64,000 nt of DNA from Nitzschia sp. DOCU1. Lineage: Eukaryota; Bacillariophyta; Bacillariophyceae; Bacillariales; Bacillariaceae. The stretch covers positions 2,681,352 to 2,745,351 of the forward strand of contig OX595988.1 in assembly GCA_951394045.1 (NCBI GenBank), in the 5' to 3' direction. The notes beneath the pieces are model-generated. The model searched no databases. It saw only the letters and a program-made list of their open reading frames with translations, and was not told the origin of the DNA. The translations under genes were made by a program, and so were the position numbers. Below, one piece after another: positions 24,091 through 33,285 of this stretch; the stretch's first letter is position 1, and every line of letters starts with the position of its first letter.

Positions 24091-24420
24091 GCATCTTGGT
24101 TGTATGGTATGATACGTAGCCATAATTTTACTCTTGTATCTACCGTACGATAGTCATCATATTCCCCTTTCGACTTGTGTTGTGGCTGCTTTTGTCGCGT
24201 TTTCCTTAGTTGTCGTTTTTACTACCAGCAGTTGCAAATGACCTGCGGTAGTACATCTGCAATGCCCCGAATTGTTCCCCCTTTCTCGGCCATGAGAACC
24301 GAAAAATTGCTCCCCCTTTTTATAACGTGGTACGTCTTGCCGCCAACGCGCAAACGTGCGGCTTCGCGGTCCACGTCACGGGTTGGCGGGATCTTTTTGT
24401 TTCAGTGTCGTTCTTGCAGC

Positions 24421-24442
24421 TTGCGGACTTTCAAGTCCGCAA
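24421..24442. repeat. Near-perfect palindrome of the GCGGAC family
   Basis: TTGCGGACTT and AAGTCCGCAA separated by TC: a 10-bp stem with a 2-nt centre. A half-site TTGCGGAC recurs at 24493-24500. Confidence 0.85.
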
Positions 24443-24530
24443 CGGCGGTTATCCTGGGCCGTTAACTTTGGGTCCTCCTGCATTCTTTACGCTTGCGGAC
24501 GCCGTCGCCTCGATTGCCGGCAAGTCAATC

Positions 24531-24610
24531 TAATCAAATGGTATTCGAGGTAATCGAATTCTATTCAAACTAATCAAATTCTATTCAAAGTAATCGAATG
24601 CATTTCAATT
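24531..24610 (+). repeat. Four tandem copies of a 20-bp AT-rich unit
   Basis: Units start at 24531, 24551, 24571 and 24591. Each begins TAATC(A/G)AAT and continues with a (T/C)(A/T)TTC(A/G)A-type half. The period is exactly 20 bp and the outer copies are more diverged. A degenerate continuation (GAATCAATTCGATTCAATT) lies near 24635. Confidence 0.85.
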
Positions 24611-25004
24611 CTTCATTCGGTTCCCTCCACTGCGAATCAATTCGATTCAATTACGTCTCCACAAGCAGTTTCCCTCTAGACACAATGACAGCAACAACCA
24701 CATCACCGATGATGGTGACTGTAGACGTGCTGCAGTACCACCAACCGCCAATAAAAGCAAGGAAAAGCCTTGCATGCTGATGAGAGCGGCGGTCCATGGT
24801 CACACAATAAGAGTAAGGAAAATTGACTGATTGTTGGCTGATTCCAACTAGATTGTCCAGCAATGCAAATCATTAAATTGTCTTCAAATGCTTCAAACTT
24901 ACCGATGACATGCGTTGTTTGGGATTAAATGGTTGAAGCTGAAATGCTTGCCGCTATGGTGCACTTTTTTGAGATGAGTGCTGCGATGGGTGGTCCTGAG
25001 GCCG

Positions 25005-25066
25005 GAGTCCATTGATTCATTTCTAAGAGTCCATTGATTCATTTCTAAGAGTCGATGGATTCAAAC
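25005..25066 (+). repeat. 22-bp tandem repeat, 2.8 copies
   Basis: The unit starting GAGTCCATTGATTC and ending TTTCTAA occurs at 25005-25026 and 25027-25048 without a mismatch. A diverged partial copy (GAGTCGATGGATTCAAAC) follows. Confidence 0.85.
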
Positions 25067-25073
25067 AGTGCGG

Positions 25074-25117
25074 ACCAGGGGTCAATTGTTCGCAACTCCC
25101 CACAATTGACCCCTGGT
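25074..25117. repeat. 16-bp perfect inverted repeat (hairpin)
   Basis: ACCAGGGGTCAATTGT (25074-25089) and its exact complement ACAATTGACCCCTGGT (25102-25117) flank a 12-nt loop. GTGCGGAC sits at the outer edge of the left arm (25068-25075) and again at the right arm (25116-25123). Confidence 0.9.
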
Positions 25118-25224
25118 GCGGACAAAAGAGTCCGCAATATTTTCGTTAGCACTTGCGGACCGAAAAGTCCGCACTTTTGGGCGGGAAAACTGCGATAACG
25201 GTCGTTGCGGACCAAACGTCCGCA
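25117..25224. repeat. Cluster of three TGCGGAC hairpins
   Basis: TGCGGAC and GTCCGCA pair at 25117-25136 (loop AAAAGA), 25154-25173 (loop CGAAAA) and 25206-25224 (loop CAAAC). The stems are identical (7 bp) while the loops and spacers differ, so the stem looks conserved. Confidence 0.85.
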
Positions 25225-25341
25225 CGTAAAGAACGAGCCTCATCCGCCAAACCCACACACACCACCACGATCACCGATGACAATTAATCCTGATGCTTCA
25301 CAACTCATATTGTTTCTCGGGCGACCAAACAATTCCACTCA

Positions 25342-26856
25342 ATGCGAGTGTCAGCATACTTCTTGTTCTCTGTTTGCCCTTCGAAGATCCATTCCTTGAC
25401 GAGACAACGACGATCGGTAACTCTGCCTTTGGTTTGGTGCAAAACCATGACGACGACGACGACAACGCAAAAAAAAAGCTCATTCGCAACGACGACCACG
25501 ATGATATGTCAACTCAATCATGCAGGATCATCGCCGTCTCCCGATAGTGTCTTGGAGCGGATTTGTCAGCACTTGGATCTTGAACAACAAATTGGAGGAT
25601 ACGCCGCAGCAGAAGCAGTGCTGGACGAAATGAATGGCATCTATGATAGCGTCGCCAAACTCATTGGCGCTTCCAGCTCAAAGGAAATTGCCTTGATGGG
25701 AAGTGCTACCCATGCCTGGACACGTGCCTTTTATGCTCTGGCTGAGAAGCAGCTTTTGCAACATCCTAGTCGCAATGTCATTTTGATAAGCGATGCCGAG
25801 TACGCCGCCAATGTAGTAGCGGCTTGTCAGTGGGCAAGAAAACATCAATGGACGGTTCTGTCCATACCTTCGTGCTCTGTCACGACCGACAAGGATGGCG
25901 AAACTACTAACATCAGCAATGGAATCGTGGACTTGCAAGCATTGAAATATATGTTATCTGGGGACTACAAGTATACAGAAAATGGGTCCGAGGCAACGCT
26001 AGATCCGAGTCGAATAGCTCTTGCATGTGTGACTCATGTGCCAACTAATTCGGGAATTGTCAACCCAGTCGAGGATATTGGATCATTGATTCGAGAATAC
26101 AACCATCAGCATGCAAATCAAATATATTATGTGGTGGATGCTTGTCAGTCAGTAGGCCAACTTGAGGTAAGCGTGGAGAAAATCCATTGCCATGTGTTGA
26201 CTGCAACGGGAAGGAAATATATGCGAGGTCCACGAGGAACGGGATTTTTGTACATTGCCAAGAGTCTACTGGATAATGACTTGGATCCAAGCCATGCTGA
26301 TCATTTCGGAGTCCCAGTGCGTCAAGTTCCTGCAACTTATACAGATGGAATCGCCGTCCAGGAGATTCTAGACTTTGCACCAAGACCTGATGCAAGAAGA
26401 TTTGAATTTTGGGAGTCAAATGCGGCTTGTCAGTTAGGATTTGGCAGAGCTGTGGAATTTGCAATGAATTTGTCATTGAAAAAGATCCAAGACGACTGCA
26501 TTAGACTGTCCAAGTATCTTCGAGAGCGGCTAAAGACCATTCCAGGCCTTTGCGTGCACCATGAATGGAGCTCCACTTGTGGCATTGTCACATTTTATTC
26601 CCCTTTGGTGGATTCAAAGCTCCTAAAAGACAAACTTAATGCAGCAGGATTTGAACTTAGTGTGGTGCCTGCGACCTCGACCCCACTGGATTCTGCAAAG
26701 ATGGCACTGCAAATTTGCTCCGTGCTTCCATCTCTTATACCAACAATGAAGACGAAATCGATCGCTTCGTTGCCGAATTTAGATCGATACTTGAATCTGC
26801 TCAAAAGGAAACGGCCAAAACAATTTGATTGCAACGACAGAAAAGTCAAAGCTTGA
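25342..26856 (+). CDS. Class-V PLP-dependent enzyme (cysteine desulfurase/aminotransferase type), frameshifted near the C-terminus
   Basis: A PLP enzyme of fold type I. VVDACQSVGQ (~264) holds the cofactor-binding Asp, and TATGRKYMRGPRGTG holds the Schiff-base Lys (~292). HVPTNSGIVNPVEDI and FEFWESN...QLGFGRAVEF are also typical. The N-terminus (MRVSAYFLFSVCPSKIHSL plus basic residues) may be a mitochondrial presequence; an internal ATG lies near 25447. The annotated frame ends at 26856 with an atypical tail. From about 26691 the +2 frame reads FCKDGTANLLRASISYTNNE, then DEIDRFVAEF, to a stop at 26828. This is the family's normal ending, so one base seems missing in the TT at 26691-26692. The substrate is unknown; relatives include cysteine desulfurases, isopenicillin-N-epimerase-like enzymes and EgtE. 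Confidence 0.8.
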   Translation: MRVSAYFLFSVCPSKIHSLTRQRRSVTLPLVWCKTMTTTTTTQKKSSFATTTTMICQLNHAGSSPSPDSVLERICQHLDLEQQIGGYAAAEAVLDEMNGIYDSVAKLIGASSSKEIALMGSATHAWTRAFYALAEKQLLQHPSRNVILISDAEYAANVVAACQWARKHQWTVLSIPSCSVTTDKDGETTNISNGIVDLQALKYMLSGDYKYTENGSEATLDPSRIALACVTHVPTNSGIVNPVEDIGSLIREYNHQHANQIYYVVDACQSVGQLEVSVEKIHCHVLTATGRKYMRGPRGTGFLYIAKSLLDNDLDPSHADHFGVPVRQVPATYTDGIAVQEILDFAPRPDARRFEFWESNAACQLGFGRAVEFAMNLSLKKIQDDCIRLSKYLRERLKTIPGLCVHHEWSSTCGIVTFYSPLVDSKLLKDKLNAAGFELSVVPATSTPLDSAKMALQICSVLPSLIPTMKTKSIASLPNLDRYLNLLKRKRPKQFDCNDRKVKA

Positions 26857-26904
26857 TCCGTGTTCCAATCGCTTAGTCCAATAACGAGCCCAAAATCGAC
26901 CATT

Positions 26905-29900
26905 CTATTCCTGTGGTAACTTCAGTCCTTCCATCAATGCATGGACTGGTTCCGAAAGATTCGCGCGGAAGCGAGCCATATAATTGAACACGGAAAGTCG
27001 ATAGAATCCTAATCCATGAAAATGGCTTTTGACCGCACTTTCACCCTTCTCGTTATAAAGTAGTTGCAGGTTGGTTTCAGTGAGTTGACTGAGCCGTTCT
27101 GTCAACATTTCGAGCGCAGACTGATAGTTCTCAAGCGTGTTTAACAGACTTGGCTTGTCTCGGAGCCCGAACGATGCCACGTACGAGTTTCGAAGAAACT
27201 TACGGGCTTTGCACAAAGTGAAGAGTGCATCGATTAGTGTCGTTTCGTCTTGCGCATCTAAGAACCAAAAGATCTCAACCAGCTTCTCGGGCCTCTCTGA
27301 CATCGTCTTCAGGTGATTCTCAGCGAATACTTCTGCTTGCAAATGGGCATCATATCGCCCGGCGACAAATAGGGCTCGGCGTTCGTCGGCATTCTCAGCG
27401 CCGTCTTCAGGATGGAATCTATTACAGGTATGATTTTCGCTGTGTCGTTGCAATTGAGTAAGGCACAGCCAACAGAATTCGACACCACAGGTGCATGTCA
27501 TGTGGTTGCAACCCTGGTTCTTCTCAATTGGTGCATGGCAGCCTGGGCACGGTTTGGCATTCTTTCGAACCCAAAAGTTGGACTTTGACTGGATTCTCGC
27601 CCACTCTGCCATCGCCAAGCACGTTGCAGGCGGGTGGGGTTCTTCTCCACATCCGAAGCAAAATAGCGAATCACACTGAGTACAATGACATGTATCAGCC
27701 CATTCGGCCTCCTTGGCAGTGACGAGAATTGCAACACAATTGCATTGCGAACCGGGACAAGCCCGGCTGCTCGAGTCGTATTCCAGAAAGGCACGAAAAA
27801 GGTGCTCATCGTACCGTGCATTCATCTCCTGTGACAAACCCTGAAAGTGGCGAGCCAGCATTCGACAACTACAACCCTGTTGTGGGCACCGAATATTCAA
27901 GCTGCCATACTTTCTGCCTTCTCCCGCTGTGTGAAGGTAACTCATCCAACACTCGCGGCAAAACGTATGCCCGCATTCCAAAGCATAGGCTTCATCTTGG
28001 TGCATCTCGTCATAGCAAATGCCGCAAATCGACTCATCGCCGTCGCTTTCAATGATTTTCGGCCCTGTACTCATTAAAGACAAACCACTCTCTTCAATGA
28101 CCCCGTGTCTGTCTGCTGCCAGCTGAGCCGAGAGCTCCCGCACTGAGAACTTGAAATCTGAGAGCAAAGGAGGAACCATCTCAGTTGCAACACCCAGATC
28201 AGCCGAGACGGACTGTAAACGTGTATGCAGCAAATATTCGAGCCTTTGACGTCCATCATCGCTTGAACTATCGACATAGGTAAATTCAGCGCACGCTGCG
28301 GGAGCACGAATTGGCAGGCTCCCAATATTTGCCAACGCTCTCTCCGCTGCCAAGGTAACCTGCGTCTCGGAATCGTGTCTCAGAAAACTCAAGAGGTACC
28401 AAGCTGCCTCGGCATCCAGTAGCCAAAGAAACTGCTCTATCCAGTCAATAGCAATTAAGCGCGAACTTGGAGAATCCGAACATACAGCATCTAGTACTGC
28501 CGGGAGGAGTGGCACAACTATTTGTTGACGTGAGCTTGCCGTCCCGTCAAAGATAGACTTCAAGGTCAACAGGTGCCATTCCTGTGCATGTGCATGTCCA
28601 CTGTAGACAGAAAGCAACGAGGCACTGGCTCTTGACACAAAAGGCTGCATGTGGTTGTCCTCGTATATGGAACATCGTAAGAGATACACAGGCAATTCGA
28701 ATGGTCGGCTTTCGCGTTGAATGCTATGAGTCGCAGTCCTTGCGATAACCTCGTATGCGACTTGTCTAGCTCGAATGGCATCGTCCGCCCCCAACTTTCG
28801 TCGTTTTTGAGAGGCTCGATGTGAATTCAGCATCCTGTTCAAATCATGGCGCTGTTGGAAAGGAGCCTCAACGCCACCTGGCAACTGTCGGTGCCCAATG
28901 CGAGGATGCTCCACATTTGACTCGCCGATTTCAATCACAACAGAAGTCACTTCCACAGCGACAGCAAGGCATGACATGACCACAGATTTTGTCCACTCAT
29001 TGAGCGTTGTTTCCGCAAGCGCGGAAGGCGGGACCAAATGATCCAAAAATACCTGAACCAATTGAACTGCCCAGAATTTGCCGTATTTTCTTTCGTCCGA
29101 CGAACGCAGACTTCCGTCACCTTCTGGCCGAGTAGCCAAAAGAAGCGTCAAATCAACCAATAGCTGTACCTCGGCCCTGCATTCTTCGATATTGCTTATT
29201 GCCAGGCGATGGTTCAGAAGGAAACTAATGGCCCTTGACGCTACATTCGATGGCAACGGAGGACGTTGTCTGGACTCCAACGAAGAGATTTCACCGAGGA
29301 TGCTCCACCAAGGAGCCCGACCATACCGCTTTTCAAAGTTGTCCAGCAACGGGCTTGCACGGCGATCGCCGACCAGCAATATAAGCAGAGAAAAAGGCAC
29401 ATTTAAAGAGTACGTGGCCGACACTGGCAAAGCCCCCTTCGTCACCTTCTGGTAGCTTCCACCGGAGCTGAAGCCATTCATAAAGTCGGAGGCTAGTCTG
29501 CCGTGCATTGAGTTTTGACTAGCAAAAATAATTGCCAGCGTAAGAGCCCTGTCCGCATTGACTCCTTGGTACAAACATCCGTCTCGAGGCCAAATGGCAT
29601 ACCGAAGACCAATAAGCTTTAGCTGACGAAGATAGTTCTGCGCCATATCACTCCACTTGTTCTCGACTGAAACTCGGCGTTGCCCTTGACGCTGGGTGCG
29701 AAGCATTCCCTGTTCCTCGTCTTCGACTGCGATGGCAGAGTCGAGCCTCTCCGTCGACAGAAATGCCAGACCACGCGGCCAGCTCCGTAGGCCAATACAG
29801 CAATAAGTCAAGCAGCAAATGAAACACCCCAGCTCCATTCTCTGACGCTGCTGCTACTGCCTTGTCGGACGCCAGCGCATGCCACGAATCTGAGTTTTGA

Positions 29901-30484
29901 ACTTCCCATCTCAAGTCTTTTTCATCAAAAAAGTCCAAATCCCAGTCAACCAGAGGCTTGAGACCAGCGCTCATCATGATACAGTCCAAGAGTAGCCAAC
30001 TAGAACTCGTGAGTCGAGCCAGATTTGTCATGCCAGCGTCTCCAATCGAAGTGGCGTGTAGTTGATCGATGGTTTGTATAAGAGTAGGTGTTGTTTCTAA
30101 AGGCAGAGTGTCCACAGAACAACGAGGAACGCCTCCTTGAATATAAATTAGCGCCCATGTCCCTAGGACTGCGTTCTTGGATTTCAAAAACGGTAGCATT
30201 CCCTTCAAAATATTGCTAGTCGGCAAGTCGGGGTTCCCCCGTAATCGCTCTAAAGCATGGACAAGGATCCCATTCACATGTTCTTGCGCCAAAAGTGTCA
30301 ATTCTTTGCATCGTGGACTCTCGTAAGATTCCACGGAAAGGCTTTCTCCCAACCGTATCATCAGCTTGGGAAGGAGAGCTGACAAAATGTTGGGTAATTG
30401 ATTTTCTGGAGATTTCGAAAGACGGTTTCGAACCCGCACCAAAGAGGCAACATCCTCGCGTAATTTTTCTTCGGTCGTCGTCAT
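26905..30484 (-). CDS. Ecm29-like HEAT protein fused to an RBR/Ariadne E3 ubiquitin ligase (frame break near 29740)
   Basis: Two overlapping leftward frames appear to form one gene. The first (30484 to ~29740) resembles the N-terminus of Ecm29, the proteasome adaptor: NQLPNILSALLPKLMIRL, a HEAT-like region, then FHLLLDLLLYWPTE...SGIS. The second carries on with YLRQLKLIGLRYAIWP, HEAT-like helices and SSRLIAIDWIEQF...DAEAAWYLLSFL. It then has a complete RBR module. RING1 begins CGICYDEM and continues CGHTFCRECW. The IBR contains DTCHCTQCDSLFCFGCG. RING2 begins CPGCHAPIEKNQGCNHM and continues FCWLC, including the expected catalytic Cys in GCNHMTC. A C-terminal Ariadne-type helical region contains KARKFLRNSYVASFGL. 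Joining the frames needs a +1 shift, or a small non-canonical intron such as 49 nt with a poor GTCGAC donor. The Ecm29 match is inferred from pattern and is less certain than the RBR. Confidence 0.7.
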
Positions 30485-31057
30485 GACATCAGGACATTGA
30501 TTCCTTCGATAACTGAATATTTAACGTAGGAGGGAGAAACAATGCTAGTGTTTGCTTTGTAGGCGTCCCCTGTACAGAATCTATTTGCCACAATGGCTAT
30601 TCCCTCTACTAGCTGGAGCTACTAGAGAGACGATTTTGTTTGCAATCAGAGAGGATCAACGAGAAACATACGGGAGGAGAGGCTGATGATCTGAAACCCG
30701 CCGCGCATGGCGGGAATCGAAACAAGACGTACCTAGTAACCCTTTGTCCTTATATATCATAATACCTGGTTTCTGTTGAGAAAAGAAGCATGCGCAGTGC
30801 GCGAGTACTGTACCTGGTACTCCCTCACAATTGCTAACTGTTTCATTTATTCAATGTTCGTGTATGGATAATTAAAGAGACGTTATGTATTTGGTAACGG
30901 CACTTCGAGAGCTTTTGCCTCATTTTTTGCATACCTCCAACAACATTTCCCGTTTCTCCTCTGCCAAAACGTTAAAACAAGGACGCCAAAACAAGGAGCC
31001 CATTGTAACCACCATCAAGTCCTTTCTTTGACTTCATATTGAGCATCGTTAAAAGAA
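30485..31057. promoter_or_regulatory. Divergent intergenic region
   Basis: 573 nt between divergent genes. It contains GCATGCGCAGTGCGCG near 30790, a GC-rich imperfect palindrome. No gene was recognised. Confidence 0.35.
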
Positions 31058-32752
31058 ATGTTCACCATGAAGCATTCGATAACATTGGCCATTGCACTTC
31101 TCGCTACGGGATGTAAAGCACTACCAGATTATTCCCATCTCGTGCCGGGCGCTTCTCCTGCACCTCCTCCCGATGGCGATTTCAAGTTCGGTCCTTTCTT
31201 CCTGATGTACTCGGGAACACCACCTACTGCTACCTCAGCACCTTTATACCCACCGCCCCCAGCACCTGTAATGGATTCCTACCAGTACCCCAGCGCATCA
31301 CCATTCTCGCACCCAACGAATCCACCTCAAATGACCCACCAGCCCACCGTATCACCACCGGTATCGCACCCAACGAATCCACCTCAAATGACCCAGCCCA
31401 CCGTAACAGCTCCGGTCTCGCCTGCTACAAATCCACCTCAAATGACCCAGCCCCCCGCAACACCACCGGTCTCGCCTTCGACAAATCCACCTGTGATGGG
31501 CCCCCAGCCCACCGCATTACCAGTCATGGGCCCAACAAATCCACCTGCGAACACCCTCCAGCCTTCCTTCTCATTGCGAGTGGACACCCAGCCCCCCCAA
31601 CAACCGGTTCCCTCGAACTCGCGAACAGCCTCTTACCAGTATCAATGGGGAGGCGTTTCGGACGGTTGCCGGTTCAACGCACCTCGTTCTCTATTGAGGT
31701 GCTTGGAAGGTGGACTTCTGATTTTTCATGATCTAACCAATGCTGATTGCAGCAGCCTGGCGTCTGACGTTGTCCTGTGTTCGCAAATTGACCCAGAGAG
31801 CGACGCGACCGTCGACTTTGAATGTATGGGCAATACTGTTTGGCATATAACTGCAAACGCAAGGACGTTGGCCACTGAAGCAACGGGATGCAATTCTGTC
31901 CAGACTCCTGGCGGTAGCGCTGCGGCAGCGGCCACACTCGGTCGTCTCTGCAACATAACTGACACAGGAGCGGGGAGCTGGAAATTCGATTTCGACTGTG
32001 CAGAGGGGCAAGGCGGCGTCATGGATGGAACTCAATTCTGTGGATCCCTTGGCCAATGTAGCCAAGCGGACTGTAACGCCTTCATTGCCCCAATTGATAT
32101 GACTGCCATTGAGGAGAACCCTACGTGCTCATCTCCAGAGCTTTCTCGAGATCTGAGCGGCTTCACATTCATCAAATCTTCACTTGCCTCCTTTAATGCG
32201 ATTACATGGACTTTCTCGGACATTGGCTTCAACTGCGATTGGACAGTGCCTGATATTGAAATTAGCTGTAGGAATGGAGGTGTTCCGCAATTGGTGAACA
32301 ACGTTGAATTTTGCCATGTTCCGTCGGGAAGCCAAGTCATTGTCTGTACCAACCCAGATCCCAGCTCCGCTGACGGCCGTATCGTCATCGAGCTTGAGTT
32401 CTGGTGCTTAGGAACAGTACCCGAACAGCTAGTTCTTGATGCACGAACGCTTGATGCCGATACAAGTGGAGCCACTTGCGAGCCTGGAGGACTGATGGTT
32501 CAAGGTCTCGACATTTCAAGAGGATGTGGTGAGTTCGACACTGACGCTTTCACTCTCTTCAAATCACCATCCTTTTGCGCGGATCCTGCACAGTTCCACA
32601 ACGACATTTGCTTTTCTGGCTTTGCCTGTCCGGGTGAGGGTCCAGGGTGTACCGGTGGTGCAGGTTCGAACATAACCCTCCCCTCGGTCCGAATCGACAC
32701 TGCCGACCCAGTTGTTCAAAGCTGCATTTACGCCGAACAAGACTTATCATAG
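31058..32752 (+). CDS. Secreted Pro-rich, Cys-rich two-module protein
   Basis: A 564-residue protein. A signal peptide (KHSITLAIALLATGCKALP) is followed by a Pro/Thr-rich stalk of tandem repeats (unit around NPPQMTQP), then two Cys-rich modules of about 130 residues. Each has C...(L/I)xCxxGG, then a Cys, VxCxxxDP, a (F/L)xC(M/L)G and an ARTL segment, a variable Cys, and CG/C near the end. The second module runs from FNCDWTVPDIEISCRNGG to ...CGEFDTDAFTLF. The next gene has a third copy of the same module. The stalk suggests cell-wall or mucilage placement. I do not recognise a named family. An ATG three codons in (MKHS) could also be the start. Confidence 0.7.
   Translation: MFTMKHSITLAIALLATGCKALPDYSHLVPGASPAPPPDGDFKFGPFFLMYSGTPPTATSAPLYPPPPAPVMDSYQYPSASPFSHPTNPPQMTHQPTVSPPVSHPTNPPQMTQPTVTAPVSPATNPPQMTQPPATPPVSPSTNPPVMGPQPTALPVMGPTNPPANTLQPSFSLRVDTQPPQQPVPSNSRTASYQYQWGGVSDGCRFNAPRSLLRCLEGGLLIFHDLTNADCSSLASDVVLCSQIDPESDATVDFECMGNTVWHITANARTLATEATGCNSVQTPGGSAAAAATLGRLCNITDTGAGSWKFDFDCAEGQGGVMDGTQFCGSLGQCSQADCNAFIAPIDMTAIEENPTCSSPELSRDLSGFTFIKSSLASFNAITWTFSDIGFNCDWTVPDIEISCRNGGVPQLVNNVEFCHVPSGSQVIVCTNPDPSSADGRIVIELEFWCLGTVPEQLVLDARTLDADTSGATCEPGGLMVQGLDISRGCGEFDTDAFTLFKSPSFCADPAQFHNDICFSGFACPGEGPGCTGGAGSNITLPSVRIDTADPVVQSCIYAEQDLS
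31307..31530 (+). repeat. Coding tandem repeat, 54-57 nt units
   Basis: About four copies encode (S/P)xTNPPQMTxPx(V/A)TxPV. The DNA core AATCCACCTCAAATGACCCA is repeated unchanged in the first three copies. Coordinates are approximate. Confidence 0.75.
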
Positions 32753-33285
32753 ATCTGCGCTGCGTTCCGTGCCCACAATCTATGAATCTAGCCTTTGGAA
32801 GGTTAGTTTCAATGAAAGATACACGGTGGAACCTAGGGCACATTCCATTCTCCGCCCATCATCATCACACCATCAACTAGAGAGTAGCCTCAGTGTAACA
32901 CTTCTAAGTGAATGCATCATCATAGCAATTTGATTACTGTGCTCGTTGTCTAAAACGATCGAACGAGGCCAAATCAACGGTATCATTGGAGGGCCCGGCG
33001 CGCTGGGGTGGGGGCAGGTTTTCCACCCCCCTTTCTTTTCGCACTCCCCTTTTCGGATGGGCACACGAAAACTGTCCTATCCGAGTCCGAAAACGGCCCT
33101 TGGGCATAATTCTCGCGCTTCTCAACCGTATGCTGGCAAGCCCGCCGGCCCATCGTGCCGTTCTCTTCTCACAAAATGAGCGATGTACAGGACCGCTCTG
33201 GGGATCAACATCTCCCTCGCACTGCTCTGCCCCAGTCATAGAAGCTTGTCTTATCTGGATTCATAGCACTATCTAAACAAAGACC
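32753..33285. other. Intergenic region between the two Cys-rich paralogs
   Basis: 533 nt. It includes a GC-rich patch (GGAGGGCCCGGCGCGCTGGGG near 32990). No open frame resembles the module found on either side. Confidence 0.35.

Larger units (their letters stand above)
24091..25341. other. Repeat-rich intergenic region
   Basis: 1251 nt with no credible gene. It holds 20-bp and 22-bp tandem repeats, a 16-bp inverted repeat and a cluster of GCGGAC/GTCCGC hairpins, listed separately. A G/C-rich GGGCGGGAAAA stretch (25179-25189) resembles an E2F half-site but is only a partial match. Confidence 0.6.

Noticed and set aside
25117..25224. Possible CRISPR-like array because of regularly repeated stems
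   Set aside because: Repeats are 7-bp palindromes with irregular spacing and the genome is nuclear eukaryotic.
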